This document shows positions 1 to 11,184 of a DNA stretch of 64,000 bases, one piece after another. Position 1 is the stretch's first letter. Each line of letters opens with the position of its first letter. A program made the position numbers and the translations under genes. The notes beneath the pieces are model-generated. The model was not told the DNA's origin. It saw only the letters and a list, made by a program, of their open reading frames with translations, and made no database searches. The DNA comes from Primula veris (lineage: Eukaryota; Streptophyta; Magnoliopsida; Ericales; Primulaceae): NCBI GenBank assembly GCA_963682055.1, contig OY821747.1:14744258-14808257 (forward strand), given 5' to 3'.

Positions 1-660
1 AGGCGTCGACCTCTAAGTAGCAATGCACGCCTCAACGACACCCGCCAATTTCCTTCTCGGATCACGAGGAGGAAGGGGTAATATACCCCCACGGGGATGC
101 CATTAACCTCCGCATCCAAATTGACGTCGACACGGTTAGCAGAGTGCTTGTCGACCAAGGAGCCTCTTGTGATATCATGTACAAAGAGCTCTTTGACAAG
201 ATGGAGCTCAAGCTGTAAGATCTATAACCCATCGACGTCACACTGATAGGGTTCATCTCAGAGACGACTAAACATTTGGGAAAGATCGTCTTGAATGTCA
301 CAACAGGATCCGTATCAGTCCCCGTGGAATTGTTGGTGGTCAATGACAATTCAGGCCACAATGCGATCTTGGGCCGACCATGGCTTCATGCCATGCGGGC
401 CATACCTTCGACATACCACCAGAAGGTGAAATACCCTAATGCTAGGGGCGAGATCGAGACCGCCCGAGGATGTCAAGAGGACTCAAGGCATTGCGAAGAC
501 ATTACCGCGGCACTTAAGAGACATCTGGTCGTCGTCGAACAACCCACCAACACGAAAAAGCTGATTGACCAACTAGCCAGGGCTGAGAGGGTGGTCGAAG
601 CACAAGTAGGAGAGACTCTTTCGGAAGGTGTGTATCCCGGGGATGGACGAGGAACACTAC
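1..660 (+). pseudogene. gag C-terminal region and aspartic protease remnant, copy A
   Basis: This segment corresponds to the protease end of the gag-protease ORF of copy B. The retropepsin-type motif VDQGASCDIMY lies near 150-182 and the flap/core part NAILGRPWLH near 360-390. Stops at 216-218 and 225-227 break the frame just after the active-site region. A frameshift near 620-645 separates it from the next block. The protease would cut the Gag-Pol polyprotein in the particle. The start lies left of the window, so only the C-terminal part is visible. Confidence 0.8.
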
Positions 661-1980
661 TTCCTCATTGGTGAAAACCTTCCCGAAGAGGAATCCAAGG
701 AGCTAGAAACTTTCCTCTTCAATAACATCGATAAATTCGCCTGGAGCCCCAAGGATATGCCCGGCCTAGACCCGAAGACAGCATGCCACCACCTAAGTGT
801 TAACGCCGAGTATAAGCCAATAGCTCAGAGGAGAAGAAAAATATCGGTCCAACATTGAGCGGCTATAATAGCGGAAGTCCGAAAGCTGTTAGAAGCAGGG
901 GCTATAAGGGAGGTGTTTTACCCGAAGTGGCTGTCTAATCTGGTCGTCGTCCCCAAGAAGAATGGAAAGGAAAGAGTTTACATCGACTTCACCAACTTGA
1001 ACAAAGTTTGCCCGAGGGACCCGTTCCCCCTTCCGAGGATTGATCAATTGGTGGATGCAACAGCGGGAGCAGAACGGATGATCTTCCTCGATGCATACTC
1101 GGGATACCACCAAATACCCCTCGCCCATGAAGATCAAGAAAAGACATCGTTCATATCACCTTTGGGTAACTATTGCTATACGGTAATGCCGTTCGGCCTC
1201 CGCAATGCGGGAGCAACATACCAAAGAATGATAACGAATGTATGCCAGAAGCATATAGGGAAGACAATTGAGGTATACATAGACGACATGGTCGTCAAAA
1301 GCGAAAGGGCTACATCCCACCTCCACGACATCAAAGACGTCTTCCAAACATTGGGCGAGCACAAGCTGAAGCTCAACGCAACCAAGTGCACGTTCGGCAT
1401 CAGCAAAGGAAAGTTTCTGGGACATATGGTCAGCCAGCGAGGAATAGAAGCCAATCCCGACCAGATCACAGCTCTGCAGAACCTAGCAGCACCCAAGAAT
1501 AAGAAACAGGTGCAAGAGCTTACGGGTATGATGGCAGCACTGAGCAGGTTCATCAGTCGATCCGCCGACAAGGGACGACCATTTTTTGAATCACTCAAAA
1601 AGGATAGGAAATTCGTATGGGACCTGGAGTGTGAAGCTTCCTTCAACAACCTAAAGGAGTATGTAAGGACGCTGCCACTGCTAGTAAGGCCGAACAAAGG
1701 AGATATTCTGGCATGTTACCTAGCAGTTTCCACTACAGCTGTGAGCGCAGTCATCCTAAGAGAAGAAGGTCGAGAACAATTCCCGATCTACTTCGTCAGC
1801 AAAACTTTGATTGAAGCCAAAACACGGTATCTACCGTTGGAAAAGCTATGCTTGGCCTTGGTCGTTGCAACCAGAAAATTGCCACATTACTTCATCGCTC
1901 ACATGGTCCAAGTTTACACAAAATTCCACATAAAGGAGTCCTTTCGACGGACGGACATAAGCGGTCGAGTTGCGGCATAG
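628..1980 (+). pseudogene. reverse transcriptase and first RNase H domain remnant, copy A
   Basis: Two open blocks (628-858 and 913-1980) give a recognisable Ty3/gypsy reverse transcriptase. Visible motifs are VVVPKKNGKERV, FLDAYSGYHQI, MPFGLRNAGATYQRM and the catalytic YIDDMVV near 1275. The gypsy-type RNase H follows, with LPLEKLCLALV near 1830. A TGA at 856-858 and stops at 1978-1980 and 1996-1998 interrupt it. At the first two of these sites copy B has sense codons, tryptophan at 1978. By eye the protein is about 90% identical to copy B. Its role was to copy element RNA into DNA. Confidence 0.88.
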
Positions 1981-1998
1981 GGGGTCGAGTTATCCTAA

Positions 1999-2388
1999 TT
2001 TCATATCCAGTTCGCCCACCGACATGCCATAAAGGGACAAGTCTTGGCCGACTTCATCACAGAGTTCACCGAAGGATATGACGAGCCATTGACCATATCC
2101 CCGCAGTCACAATGGCAAATACATGTCGATGGATCAGCAACCAAGGACGGATCAGGAGCAGCAATCGTCCTCAAGTCTAGTGAGGGTGCAATCATAGAGA
2201 AAAGCATCAAACTGGGCTTCCGAGCTACCAACAATGAGGCAGAGTACGAAGCCATGATAAACGGCATGCTCATTGCCCGGTCCCTCGGATGCTCCCACTT
2301 AACTGCTAGTTCAGACTCCATGCTGATCGTCAACCAAGCAATCGGCGAGTACCAGGCCAAGGACGACAGAATGATCCTCTACCAGTAG
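1999..2388 (+). pseudogene. second (archaeal-type) RNase H domain remnant, copy A
   Basis: The segment shows the RNase H fold motifs HVDGSATKDGSGA (first Asp), NNEAEYEA (Glu) and SSDSMLIVNQ (Asp) in the right order. It lies after the gypsy RNase H and before the integrase. This extra domain is known from Tat-lineage elements and resembles the RVT_3 family. A TAG at 2386-2388 ends the frame where copy B has a glutamate codon. Together with the upstream RNase H the element therefore had two RNase H domains. Confidence 0.8.
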
Positions 2389-2403
2389 AAAGTCCAGAGC
2401 TTA

Positions 2404-3842
2404 ATGACCACCTTCGAGCAATGCAAATTAATCAGAATCAATCGCACCGAAAAAGCCCATGCCGACGCATTAGCAACCCTAGCATCAACACTAACCCTAG
2501 CAAACACTCGGTCAATCATGGTAGAACTTCTGGAAACACCAAGCATTACTAGAAGGGTAGACCGAGTAACATCAATACAGTACGATCTAGGATGGATGGA
2601 CGAGATGATCCATTATCTGCGAAACGGGACGCTCCCAGCAGACAAGATAAAAGCACTGAAGATCACAAGAAAGGCTCCCCGGTTCTGGCTATCCGCGGAA
2701 GACAAACTTTACAAGTCAAGTTACCAAGGACCACACCCCCTCTACATCCGCACCGAACAGCAACAACAAGTCTTGGAAGAAATCCATGAAGGCTCATGCG
2801 GAGCACACATCAAAGGAAGGTCCCTCGCTAACAAGACTATTACACAGGGATACTGGTGGCCCTATATCAAAAGAGACGCCGACGTCTATGTCCAACGGTG
2901 CGACAAATGCCAACGGTTCGCCAAAATACCTAGACTTCCATCGTCCATGATGTCCCCGGTATGGCACCATGGCCATTTTCACAATGGGCAATTGATTTGG
3001 TCGGGAAGCTTCTCAAAGCACCCGGTAGCGTTGAGTATTTGATCGTTGCGACGGATTATTTCATCAAATGGGTCGAGGCTAAACCTCTCTGGGAAATCAA
3101 AGCTAGCAATGTTAAATAGTTCATTTGGGAGTATATCATCACTAGGTTTGGTATACCCTACACCATTGTCGTGGACAACGATACCCAGTTCAAGGACACC
3201 AAGCTACAGCTTTTGTATGAAGAACTTGGTATCCGAAAGTTCTATTCGACTCCAACATACCCGCAGGGTAACGGCCAAGCCGAGGTATCAAACCGAAATA
3301 TCCTGGATGGTATCAAGACAACCCTAGAACAAGCAAAGGGGAGATGGCCAGAGAGGCTACTCAACGTCTTGTGGTCCTGCCGAACAACACCCAAGACGGG
3401 CACCAAGGAAACCCCGTTCAGCCTAGCATACGGCGTAGAGGCCGTCATACCAACGGAAGTCGGTTTACCCACACTACGAACATCTTTAATCGAGCAGAGA
3501 AACAATGAACAAAGAATGAGGGAAGAGCTTGACATGTTAGATGAAAAACGAGAGATAGCGGCCCTTACCCTAGCAAAATACCAACAAAGGGTCAAGCAAA
3601 CTTATGACAAGAGGGTGAAAGGGTCCAAGGAATTCATGGTAGGAGAACTGGTGCTACGACGAGTAATGGTCTATACCAGAAACGAGATACATGGCAAACT
3701 GAGCACCACCTGGGAAAGCCCATACGAAATCATCAAAAGAACAAGCCGGGTGACCTACAAGATCAAAAGAGTTCTGTTCGACAATAGCAGAGGAGAGAAA
3801 AATTCTTGGAACGTAGCTAATCTTAAGAAGTACTACGTGTAA
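2404..3842 (+). pseudogene. integrase remnant, copy A
   Basis: The N-terminal zinc-binding HHCC region is clear (IHEGSCGAHIKG then CDKCQRF, near 2780-2920). A one-base deletion relative to copy B near 2956-2966 shifts the frame, and a TAG sits at 3117-3119. The core resumes with VVDNDTQF near 3168-3191, which keeps the second catalytic Asp at 3174-3176, and NGQAEVSNR near 3270-3297 with the Glu. The C-terminal part runs to a stop at 3840-3842 after a chromodomain-free tail. Integrase would insert the cDNA into the genome; this copy cannot make a full protein. Confidence 0.85.
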
Positions 3843-3930
3843 GCTAGCTTACCATTACAGGTACTACCTTACCTCTGCTTTGTAATGACATTATCTTTTG
3901 AATAAATAAAATATTTTGTCATACTGTCTA

Positions 3931-4622
3931 ACAAGTCCTCCAATGAACCGGAGGCACGTTACTAATTCCCAACATGGCATGTCTAACAAAGTGCCTAGGA
4001 ATACACAAGTCCTCCAATGAACCGGAGGCACGTTACTAATTCCCAACATGGCATGTCTAAGAAAGTGCCTAGGAATACACAAGTCCTCCAACGAACCGGA
4101 GGCAGGTTACTAATTCCCAACATGGCATGTCTAAGAAAGTGTCTAGGAATACACAAGACCTCCAACGAACCGGAGGCACGTTACTAATTCCCAACATGGC
4201 ATGTCTAAGAAAGTGCCTAGGAATACACAAGTCCTCCAACGAACCGGAGGCACGTTACTAATTCCCAACATTGCATGTCTAAGAAAGTGCCTAGGAATAC
4301 ACAAGTCCTTCAATGAACCGGAGGCACGTTACTAATTCCCAACATGGTATGTCTAAGAAAGTGCCTAGGAATACACAAGTCTTCTAACGAACCGGAGGCA
4401 TGTTACTAATTCCTAACATGGCATGTCTAAGAAAGTGCCTAGGAATACACAAGTCCTCCAACGAACCAGAGGCACGTTACTAATTCCCAACATGGCATGT
4501 CTAAGAAAGTGCCTAGGAATACACAAGTCCTCCAACGAACCGGAGGCAAGTTACTAATTCCCAACATGGCATGTCTAAGAAAGTGCCTAGGAATACACAA
4601 GTCCTCCAACAAACCAGAGGCA
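3931..4622 (+). repeat. 74-bp tandem repeat, about nine units
   Basis: Units start at 3931, 4005, 4079 and so on, each opening with ACAAGTCCTCC and containing CCGGAGGCACGTTACTAA and GTGCCTAGGAATAC. Units differ by only a few bases, so the array expanded recently or is homogenised. It lies exactly between the 3' end of pol and the 3' end of antisense gene 8. Copy B has a related but differently built array at the same place. Tandem repeats in this part of the element are a known trait of Retand-type elements. Confidence 0.93.
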
Positions 4623-4853
4623 CATATGCAGGTACCAATTCATCCAGTAAGCAAGGATCAAAAAAGAGAAAAGAATAGTTCAAGCCCGCATTACGGAGGC
4701 GACCAAGTACCAAGCAAAGAAAACAAAGGAAAATCAATCCAATCAATGAGATATCAGCAAGGCAATGGCAATGTCCAATACATGACTAAAGAAATGAAGC
4801 AAATGATACTAGCCCGCATTACGGGGGCAACAATACTCGCAAAATAAATAAGC

Positions 4854-5489
4854 CTAAGAAGAGCTGCTACATGATGAATACGACGACAATTGACCGAGCA
4901 CAACCTCTTCGTCATCTGTCACCGTATCCCCATCGGTCTCCTCACCATCAAAACGCTCCTCAGAAATAAGGGCATTAAAGTTGGTCATATGCGCACCAAT
5001 GCATTTTAGTACCTCAAGCCGAGCGGAGAACTTGGCTCCTTTCGCAATCTCATGAGCATCCGAAACTTCCTTACGGCGAGCATCGTCGAAGGGAAGATGG
5101 CGAACTTCGGTCATGGCCGCCGATGCATCATACCTAGTTCGGGATAAACGAAAATACTTCACCAACACATTGGCTCGGGTTACCAACGACTTTAATTTGC
5201 CAAAGTAATTGTCCTTTAAATGCCAATATCGGTCTAACCGGCGCTCCTGAACTTCAACTACATGCTCGGCACGTCGAACGTAATCACGAAACGAAGCCGC
5301 CTGGGTTTTCAACTTTGCCTTAATTCGGGCACACTGACCATGCAGTTTGTCATTCTTGTCCATCAGATCGATATAAAGCCAATTGGCCCGCACTTCACTA
5401 GCCACACCAGATGAGGCCTCGTCCCAGGCAGCACCAATAGGTCCTTGCCCCGGACTAACAAGGCCCGGAGAACCAGCCTGGTGTGACAT
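4854..5489 (-). CDS. antisense gene 8, copy A (211-aa coiled-coil-like protein)
   Basis: An uninterrupted 211-codon frame starts with MSHQAGSP and ends near the tandem repeat. It matches gene 8 of copy B (36270-36902) along its whole length, roughly 70% by eye. The middle is rich in charged residues (RRAEHVVEVQERRLDRYW) and probably helical. The tail is acidic (DGEETDGDT) followed by serines. The ATG is preceded by a pyrimidine tract and TATAG in both copies, which suggests a 5' UTR intron acceptor. A TATATAA box lies about 95 bases upstream (near 5583-5590). I recognise no enzyme motif; the function is unknown. Translation in vivo is inferred from conservation only. Confidence 0.7.
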   Translation of the reverse strand: MSHQAGSPGLVSPGQGPIGAAWDEASSGVASEVRANWLYIDLMDKNDKLHGQCARIKAKLKTQAASFRDYVRRAEHVVEVQERRLDRYWHLKDNYFGKLKSLVTRANVLVKYFRLSRTRYDASAAMTEVRHLPFDDARRKEVSDAHEIAKGAKFSARLEVLKCIGAHMTNFNALISEERFDGEETDGDTVTDDEEVVLGQLSSYSSCSSSS

Positions 5490-5632
5490 AGTAGCAGGTG
5501 CCTATAAAAAAAAGAGAAGGGGGGAGGAGGCATGAATATTCGTCGAAAGGGAAAAATATAGGAAATCAAAATAGAGAATACTTTTATATAAGTTGCAAAA
5601 GACAAATCAATCCAAGCTACTATTAATCTAAG

Positions 5633-6205
5633 CTAATCAGATATGCCCTCGACAGAAGCCGAGGTCTCTACAGCGTCAACAAAATGAATGTCCCGCAGCG
5701 AGATTATCTGCGTCCCCAAACGATCCTTCACAGAAGCATCCAAGCGTTTCAAGGCAGCCGTGGTCTCAGTTACCCCAGCCATAGCATCCACCATACGCTC
5801 TGCTCGGGTAACACCACGCCTACCTTTCACATACTCGTACACCTCTAGTGCACGACATCGGGCCCAATATGCCTTGACGAAGGATAGCAACAAGTCCGCA
5901 TCCTCATAAACGGCCCCTAACACCAAGTTCAAACTTGTTACCCGGCCCCAAGCTTCATCCCGAGAACGCCGAATTTCACCAAGAAGCTCTTTGGCCTTTC
6001 CCTTGTTTACAGTATAGTGGGCTGTCTTCTTACTGAACTTCTCACCCAACTTGTGTAACCGGGTAGCTAAGCCCACGGTATGAGATGTTAACTCCTTAAT
6101 CTCACGACGAGCCGAATTAAGTTCAGCAATAAGCGACGAACTAGGACTCTCAGGGTTACCTAACCGCTCACCTCCAATACCACTTGGTCGGGACCAGACC
6201 ACCAT
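5633..6205 (-). CDS. antisense gene 7, copy A (190-aa helical protein)
   Basis: A 190-codon frame runs from MVVWSRPSG to VEGISD and stops 140 bases before gene 8 begins. It aligns end to end with gene 7 of copy B (35509-36081), including the same length and the blocks NKGKAKELLG, RRSRDEA, VTSLNLVLGAV and SLRDIHF. The N-terminal half looks like a coiled coil (ELNSARREIKEL). A TGTCAG followed by GTACC lies just before the ATG in both copies and could be a splice acceptor. No known domain is recognised. It may share a transcript with genes 6 and 8, since spacing is short and all run the same way. Confidence 0.68.
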   Translation of the reverse strand: MVVWSRPSGIGGERLGNPESPSSSLIAELNSARREIKELTSHTVGLATRLHKLGEKFSKKTAHYTVNKGKAKELLGEIRRSRDEAWGRVTSLNLVLGAVYEDADLLLSFVKAYWARCRALEVYEYVKGRRGVTRAERMVDAMAGVTETTAALKRLDASVKDRLGTQIISLRDIHFVDAVETSASVEGISD

Positions 6206-6432
6206 GGCTAGAGGGTTAAAAGGTACCTGACACGATTGTTTTGACCTTCAAACACACGAAGACTACTAACAAGAAATAGGAAATACCGAAAGCGATAAAC
6301 AAAGTCAAATGATGACGGAGCAAAAATATTATAAACTTTCCCAAAAGAATTTCATGATTTATACAACGGCGCACAAACCGGGCTCCAAAACAATACCTAC
6401 ATCTTCTAACAACATTTACAAAAGACATTGGA

Positions 6433-9124
6433 TCAAGGATCAACCTGCGGGGGAGAACTCCGAGGGATGAAAGGCCCCTGAGGAGTCGCAGCTCGAGGGG
6501 TCGAGGAACCTGACCCAGAATGCGGTCGGGGCGCAGAAGAGGACGATTGCCCTGGCATGCGAGGCATCTCCTCATCCTGAATATTTGCCCAATCCTTGGG
6601 CAAATGAGGCGCAACACGACTTGCTGGATAAGCAAACTTGGACCAGGCCAGATGAGAGAGAGGAACTCTAGACATGTTCAAATCCCGAACATGATAGCTG
6701 AATGCATAGAAATTTGCACTCCTCATGAACTGGCCCCGTTCATGTGCCTATGCCGCTTTCAAAGACGACACTTGGGCATCTACTGCTTTCTTCTCAGCCT
6801 CAAGCTTGGCATGATCCTCGGAGAGAGTCATCATCTTCTTACTCTCCTCCAGCAGATGCCCCTTCTCGGCCTCCAGCTTTGCCTTATCATCGGCCAGCGT
6901 CACATTCTCAGCCTCCAGTTTTTCATTTTCGCGGTACAAGCGTATATTGTCATCCGACAATTTGGCATAATTATCGGCCACACTCAACGCCTGGGCTTTA
7001 TCCTCGGCAACGGCTTTCTCTTTGGCCAGCAACTTGGCATTCTGTTCAGACAAACGCCTATTCTCGGCCTCCATCGCCGTAAACCGATCCCTCAGCTCAA
7101 CGGTGCCCAGAAAAGCCTGCAAGAAGACCACATAAGATACCAACAAAGGACGTCGCAAATAAGTTATAACAGAAATAAAGCATACCCGGAGGACGTCAGA
7201 GTTGACCTGCTCAATGGCCGGCACCGCTGGCCGAGCAACCATATCCTCCATATCCTTATATGCGAGGGGCATAAGAGCAGTGTACCCCATCCTCAATGCT
7301 CGGGATTGCTCCAACAGATGCCCGCCGCACCTAGCAATATAACGGGTCATTGCCACCCCGTCCACCTGCACCTTTGCAGTATTCTCGTCTTCACCCTCCC
7401 GGACAGCCACATCACCCTCCTCGACAGCCACATCACCCTCCTTGCCGGCCACCACCACCTCCTTGCCGGCAACCTCTTCAGGGACCACGTCTTTGGCCAC
7501 CCCCTCCTCAATCCGAGGTGGTGTGAGGATAGGAAGAGTCATCACATCCACTTCCATATCATCAAAGTTCAACTTGTCAAACAAGTCATGATACGACCCC
7601 TGAAACACAACAATGCCCATAGGCCGGGCAAGGGCAAGCGGAACCAATAGGGACGTCAAAGACTGAAAGACAAATAACAGATAAAGAAGGGAAAAATCAA
7701 CAGATTACAACCATCAAAAACAATTACACGTACCTCGTCGTCAGCTTTCTTGTCCTCGACGGAGACGGGCAAGATTGGGCTCTCCTTTGAGGGAGACGGC
7801 ACTCCCCCCTCCAAGCTCCCCTCAGGTTGAGATGTCTTGTCCTCGGGGGGGGGGGGGGAAGGATGATAGAGGGGAAGCCGGCGTCACCTCCAAGTCCGTG
7901 CCCTCCTCTGGCACCACATCACTCCTCGACGACCTTCGCTCTCTTAGCAGGCTCCTCCAGCGGCTCAGCTGACCGTCGTCGGGTAGACCGAGCAGTCTTC
8001 TTACTTAGAGCCAAGACGCGGGGCGTAACTACGAAAAGAAAATCCGCCTCAGTTTCTTTGGGGATTACAGGCGCATTAGCGCACCTATTCCCCGGCTCGG
8101 CCACATACCCAAGCAAATTGGGTGCAGCACGGCTATCTGCCTGCTTAGTGGGACCAGGCCCCCACCATTTCCAGAGAGCTAGAAGAGCCTCAAGATTGGG
8201 AGCACCGAGAATGGGAAGCTCGGGAGCAGCCTCAACAGGAGCAGGAATCTGGCGACCAGGAGGACACCAATTCCCGGACATGATCACGATACCAAGATAC
8301 CAAGGTTGTGTTCCTTGTTCGTGTTGGGAAGATCAATAACAAGTCGGGCAAAGGAACGCACCGACTTCAAATGCGAGCTCCTCAATTCAAAATGGAATCC
8401 ATAGATGTCGAGCACATCCTTCAGTTCCACGGGCACGTTGGCCAATTCCGACAGCTTCTTTATGCCGTTGAGAATACGGTACGTATTCAGCCCGACTTGA
8501 CAAGGAGCGATTTGGAAGGCCTCAAAGAAGGAGACCACCCAGTCCAAAAGTGGGAGCTTTAACCCACCGGTCAACAGGGACGATGAACGAAGGGCTACCT
8601 CATTTGTGACCACATGCCCATGGGCCTCCTCCACGGTCCTCGGCGGACGAACATGCACATCGGCAGGTATTCCTGCTCGTTTTTTAAAATCTACCTCGTT
8701 AAACCGGCCGAGTTGGGCCAAGCATTGAGAGAAATAATCCTGCGAAACCAACAACAAACAACCCATTAATACACCACATACAGCCGGACGTACCACACAA
8801 ACAACCACACCATAAATCAAACAGCACATACAGTTTCCAATCAACATAAAATCCAAAACAGAAAATCCCAATCCAATACTGATAATCCACCAACCCCACA
8901 AATACCAAAGAACCCCACAATCATGTATAACCTAAGCTTAACCACATAACCCAATAGAAAATTCCAATACAATACAGAAAACCCATCATCAACAAACTAA
9001 TACAAACCTATATTGGGATATAGACAAAACCTTAGCAGACATGCTACTAAAGACCAATAAACTAAGCAAACAAGCAAAGAAGCATACAAAGGATCCCAGT
9101 AATCTTGGATACATTTACAGTCAT
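6433..9124 (-). pseudogene. antisense gene 6, copy A (spliced; gypsy-associated PF04195-like domain plus coiled coil), broken
   Basis: By comparison with copy B the exons are 9124-9119 (ATGACT only), 8739-7734, 7599-7186 and 7116-6433. The first large exon carries the domain seen in many plant gypsy-associated proteins (Pfam 'putative gypsy type transposon', PF04195), with GGLKLPLLDWVVSFFEA and WKWWGPGPTK. The last exon is a long coiled coil. Two lesions are visible. An 8-base duplication of TTGGTATC near 8284-8300 shifts the frame. An in-frame TAG lies at 6748-6750. A G-run at 7848-7857 is another possible slip site. A TATATAA motif lies near 9457-9464. Function is unknown; the family name rests on motif memory. 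Confidence 0.7.
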
Positions 9125-9985
9125 TATAGTAGGGAGAGTATAGCTCTGGAGATATTTTTTTTCTTAAGAAACGATAACAAAAGATATTTTCTAGAGAGAA
9201 GGACAAACCCTAGAGAGAGAAAAGGTGGGGAGATTATGGGAGAAAGGTAAGATCAAAAAGAATTACTGGGGAAAGATAAGGGAGTGGAGCCGCAATAAAG
9301 GGAATAAAATATTAAATGTCCTTTCGTGTCACAGAGGTTTCCCTCTTTTCAGCCACAGAAAAGTCAACACACACAGATATTTCAAATTTCAACGCTCCAG
9401 ATCTTACCACGTCAATAGCTTAGCCCACTAACCCATGCACTTCACATCATTGAACCTATATAAACGGCCAGTGGACCCCACCACGAAAAGCTTACCAAAT
9501 ACGCTTACCAATATTAATACAAGTAATGTGGAACAATAATTACCACTGAGGATGCACACCGTATAAGTTCCTCGACGACAAACAGTTTATTACCACAGGA
9601 ACACCGAACAAGATAAACGAAGACCGTTCCTAGCTCGATGACACTTCAGCCTCAAGACTAGCAATGCTTTCCGGGGGGATAAAGGGGACAAGCAAGGTGC
9701 CCATACCGAGGTAAATAACATAGTCTCACAACGAAGAAACAGCCAAGCAGAGAAAAATAAAAGAAAAAACATATAATAAAGTACTTTTATTCATCCACAA
9801 GGGGGAAAACAACCAGTTACAACGGATCCAATTAAACTAAATAAGAAAAACATCACTACAAAAACCATCCACATTGGCATCCTCCTTAGGCTTTTCCTTA
9901 ATCAAGCGGGAAGTACCATGAAGTTCTGCCGTGAAGGTAGCAACATATTGTACCCAAAGGAAGATAGAAACAATAAAATACTTCT
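9125..9985 (-). other. spacer between antisense genes 5 and 6, copy A (5' leader and promoter of gene 6)
   Basis: No convincing coding frame is present. The half near gene 6 is purine-rich on + (pyrimidine-rich on the gene strand), fitting a leader. A TATATAA motif at 9457-9464 sits in a stretch (GGTCCACTGGCCGTTTATAT on the - strand) that is also present, slightly changed, in copy B near 32286. The remainder (9540-9980) matches the sequence downstream of gene 5 in copy B, including GAGCTAGGAACGGTCT, read on the - strand. Confidence 0.55.
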
Positions 9986-10348
9986 CTATTTTTGAACCCT
10001 AGAACTACCACCTTCCTCGGCATCCCTCTTCGCCAAGAGCTCTTTGAGATGATCCCTTTCCTTGATCAAGCAAGAAATACCAATCTCAGCTTGTTGCAAA
10101 GGGTAAGACTGAGACTTGCACTTCTGCTCGGCTTCAAAACGAGCAGCACCCTCCTCATCCCAATACTGTTTAAACCTCCTGACTTCAGTCTGAGCACACT
10201 TAAGATCGGCTTTCAGCCACGACATCTCAATTTCTTTCAACTGAAGAGGAGTCAAGTCCACAAAACCGGGGGGACGGAGAAGCATATAAGTAGGCTCCTC
10301 TTCAAGAAGGGCTTTCTTTTTTGCAGCAGATCTAGTGATGGGAGCCAT
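9986..10348 (-). CDS. antisense gene 5, copy A (120-aa coiled-coil-like protein)
   Basis: The frame starts MAPITRSAAKKK and ends GGSSRVQK. The start is chosen because the copy B gene begins with the same MAPITRSA and because a TATAAAT box lies at 10438-10444, 90-96 bases upstream. Conserved blocks are RPPGF, LTPLQLKEIEMSWLK, RRFKQYWDEEGAA, EQKCKSQSY and ELLAKRDAEEGG. The basic N-terminus followed by a long charged helix suggests a small nucleic-acid-binding or scaffold protein, but this is inference. No domain is recognised. The frame is intact although pol in the same element is heavily broken. Confidence 0.7.
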   Translation of the reverse strand: MAPITRSAAKKKALLEEEPTYMLLRPPGFVDLTPLQLKEIEMSWLKADLKCAQTEVRRFKQYWDEEGAARFEAEQKCKSQSYPLQQAEIGISCLIKERDHLKELLAKRDAEEGGSSRVQK

Positions 10349-10437
10349 CTCAGATAAAAGCAAGTTAGAAGAATCAAATATTATAAAACAGGAGAGAGAA
10401 AAGAATGGTTAATAATGAAATGCAAACAATAGGGAGC

Positions 10438-10444
10438 ATTTATA
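10438..10444 (-). promoter_or_regulatory. TATA box of antisense gene 5, copy A
   Basis: On the - strand the sequence reads CCTTATAAATGCTCCC. Copy B has CTTTATAAATGCTCCC upstream of its gene 5, so box and flanks are conserved. Confidence 0.6.
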
Positions 10445-10609
10445 AGGAATCGAAGGGCACGAAATACAAAAAGGCACAAAGTACGAGGCATTGCAATGAT
10501 TCATAATACAAAAGGCACAAAGTGCGAGGCGTTGCAACAATTCAAATGCAGAAAAGAAAATACAATTTCCAAAGTGGGAAAAACACATCAGAAAACAGGC
10601 CCTATTAAA

Positions 10610-11074
10610 TTAAGGATCAATGGGCGGGAAAACCGAACTGCCAGACCGAGAGAAGGCCACCCGAGCAGAGCAATCTAACCGAGATTGGTATGAGTCGTTC
10701 ATGACAACCAAACACTCATTCTCCCGGGAAAGGGCGACATTATCCCTAGTAAGGGCAGTGATATGTTCCTTAAGCCGAGTATTCTTAACCATCATGCTAG
10801 CTAGGCCCCGAGGACCCTTGTCAAACTCTTCCTGAGCTTGATCCCAAATCTCCTCGGCCTCATACCAAGAGTTAGCCAAATGATTTCTATGCAACAATAA
10901 CTGGTTGAGCTGGCGACTCAGGGTTGAGATCTCGGTCCACTTAAGGGTCTCCTCAGGATATGAGTTAAACTGACTGAAAGCCAGAACCCCATATTCCGTT
11001 TCTAGTCTAGCATGTGACACTTCAGCATCTAAATCCTTCATTTGAGCATGATATCTCACCACTGGCTCAGACAT
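10610..11074 (-). CDS. antisense gene 4, copy A (154-aa coiled-coil-like protein)
   Basis: The frame starts MSEPVVRYHAQMK and ends FPPIDP. Copy B encodes the same protein with the same start (30852-31331). Shared blocks are EETLKWTEIS, LSRQL, RNHLANSWY, AEEIWD and SRENECLVVMNDSY. The start is supported by a TATAAATA box 103-110 bases upstream (11177-11184) and by loss of similarity before the ATG. Leucine/charged periodicity suggests a coiled coil over most of the length. No catalytic motif is visible and the function is unknown. Confidence 0.7.
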   Translation of the reverse strand: MSEPVVRYHAQMKDLDAEVSHARLETEYGVLAFSQFNSYPEETLKWTEISTLSRQLNQLLLHRNHLANSWYEAEEIWDQAQEEFDKGPRGLASMMVKNTRLKEHITALTRDNVALSRENECLVVMNDSYQSRLDCSARVAFSRSGSSVFPPIDP

Positions 11075-11176
11075 TCTTAAAAGGTTATTATACCAACAGA
11101 GAAAGAAGAAAGGATAAGAAATAGAGGAAAGAAGCTTATACAAGGCAATGATACAACTTGAAAAAAGACGAAAGGG

Positions 11177-11184
11177 TATTTATA
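11177..11184 (-). promoter_or_regulatory. TATA box of antisense gene 4, copy A
   Basis: The - strand reads GCTCTATAAATACCCTT; copy B has TCTCTATAAATACTCCTC at the matching distance before gene 4. Confidence 0.6.

Noticed and set aside
3931..4622. Regular 74-bp array as a possible CRISPR
   Set aside because: Units are repeated in full with no unique spacers, and the region lies inside a plant retrotransposon.
6520..7650. Long + strand open frame of 376 codons
   Set aside because: It is the opposite strand of exons 3 and 4 of antisense gene 6 and of its introns; copy B has no counterpart on that strand.
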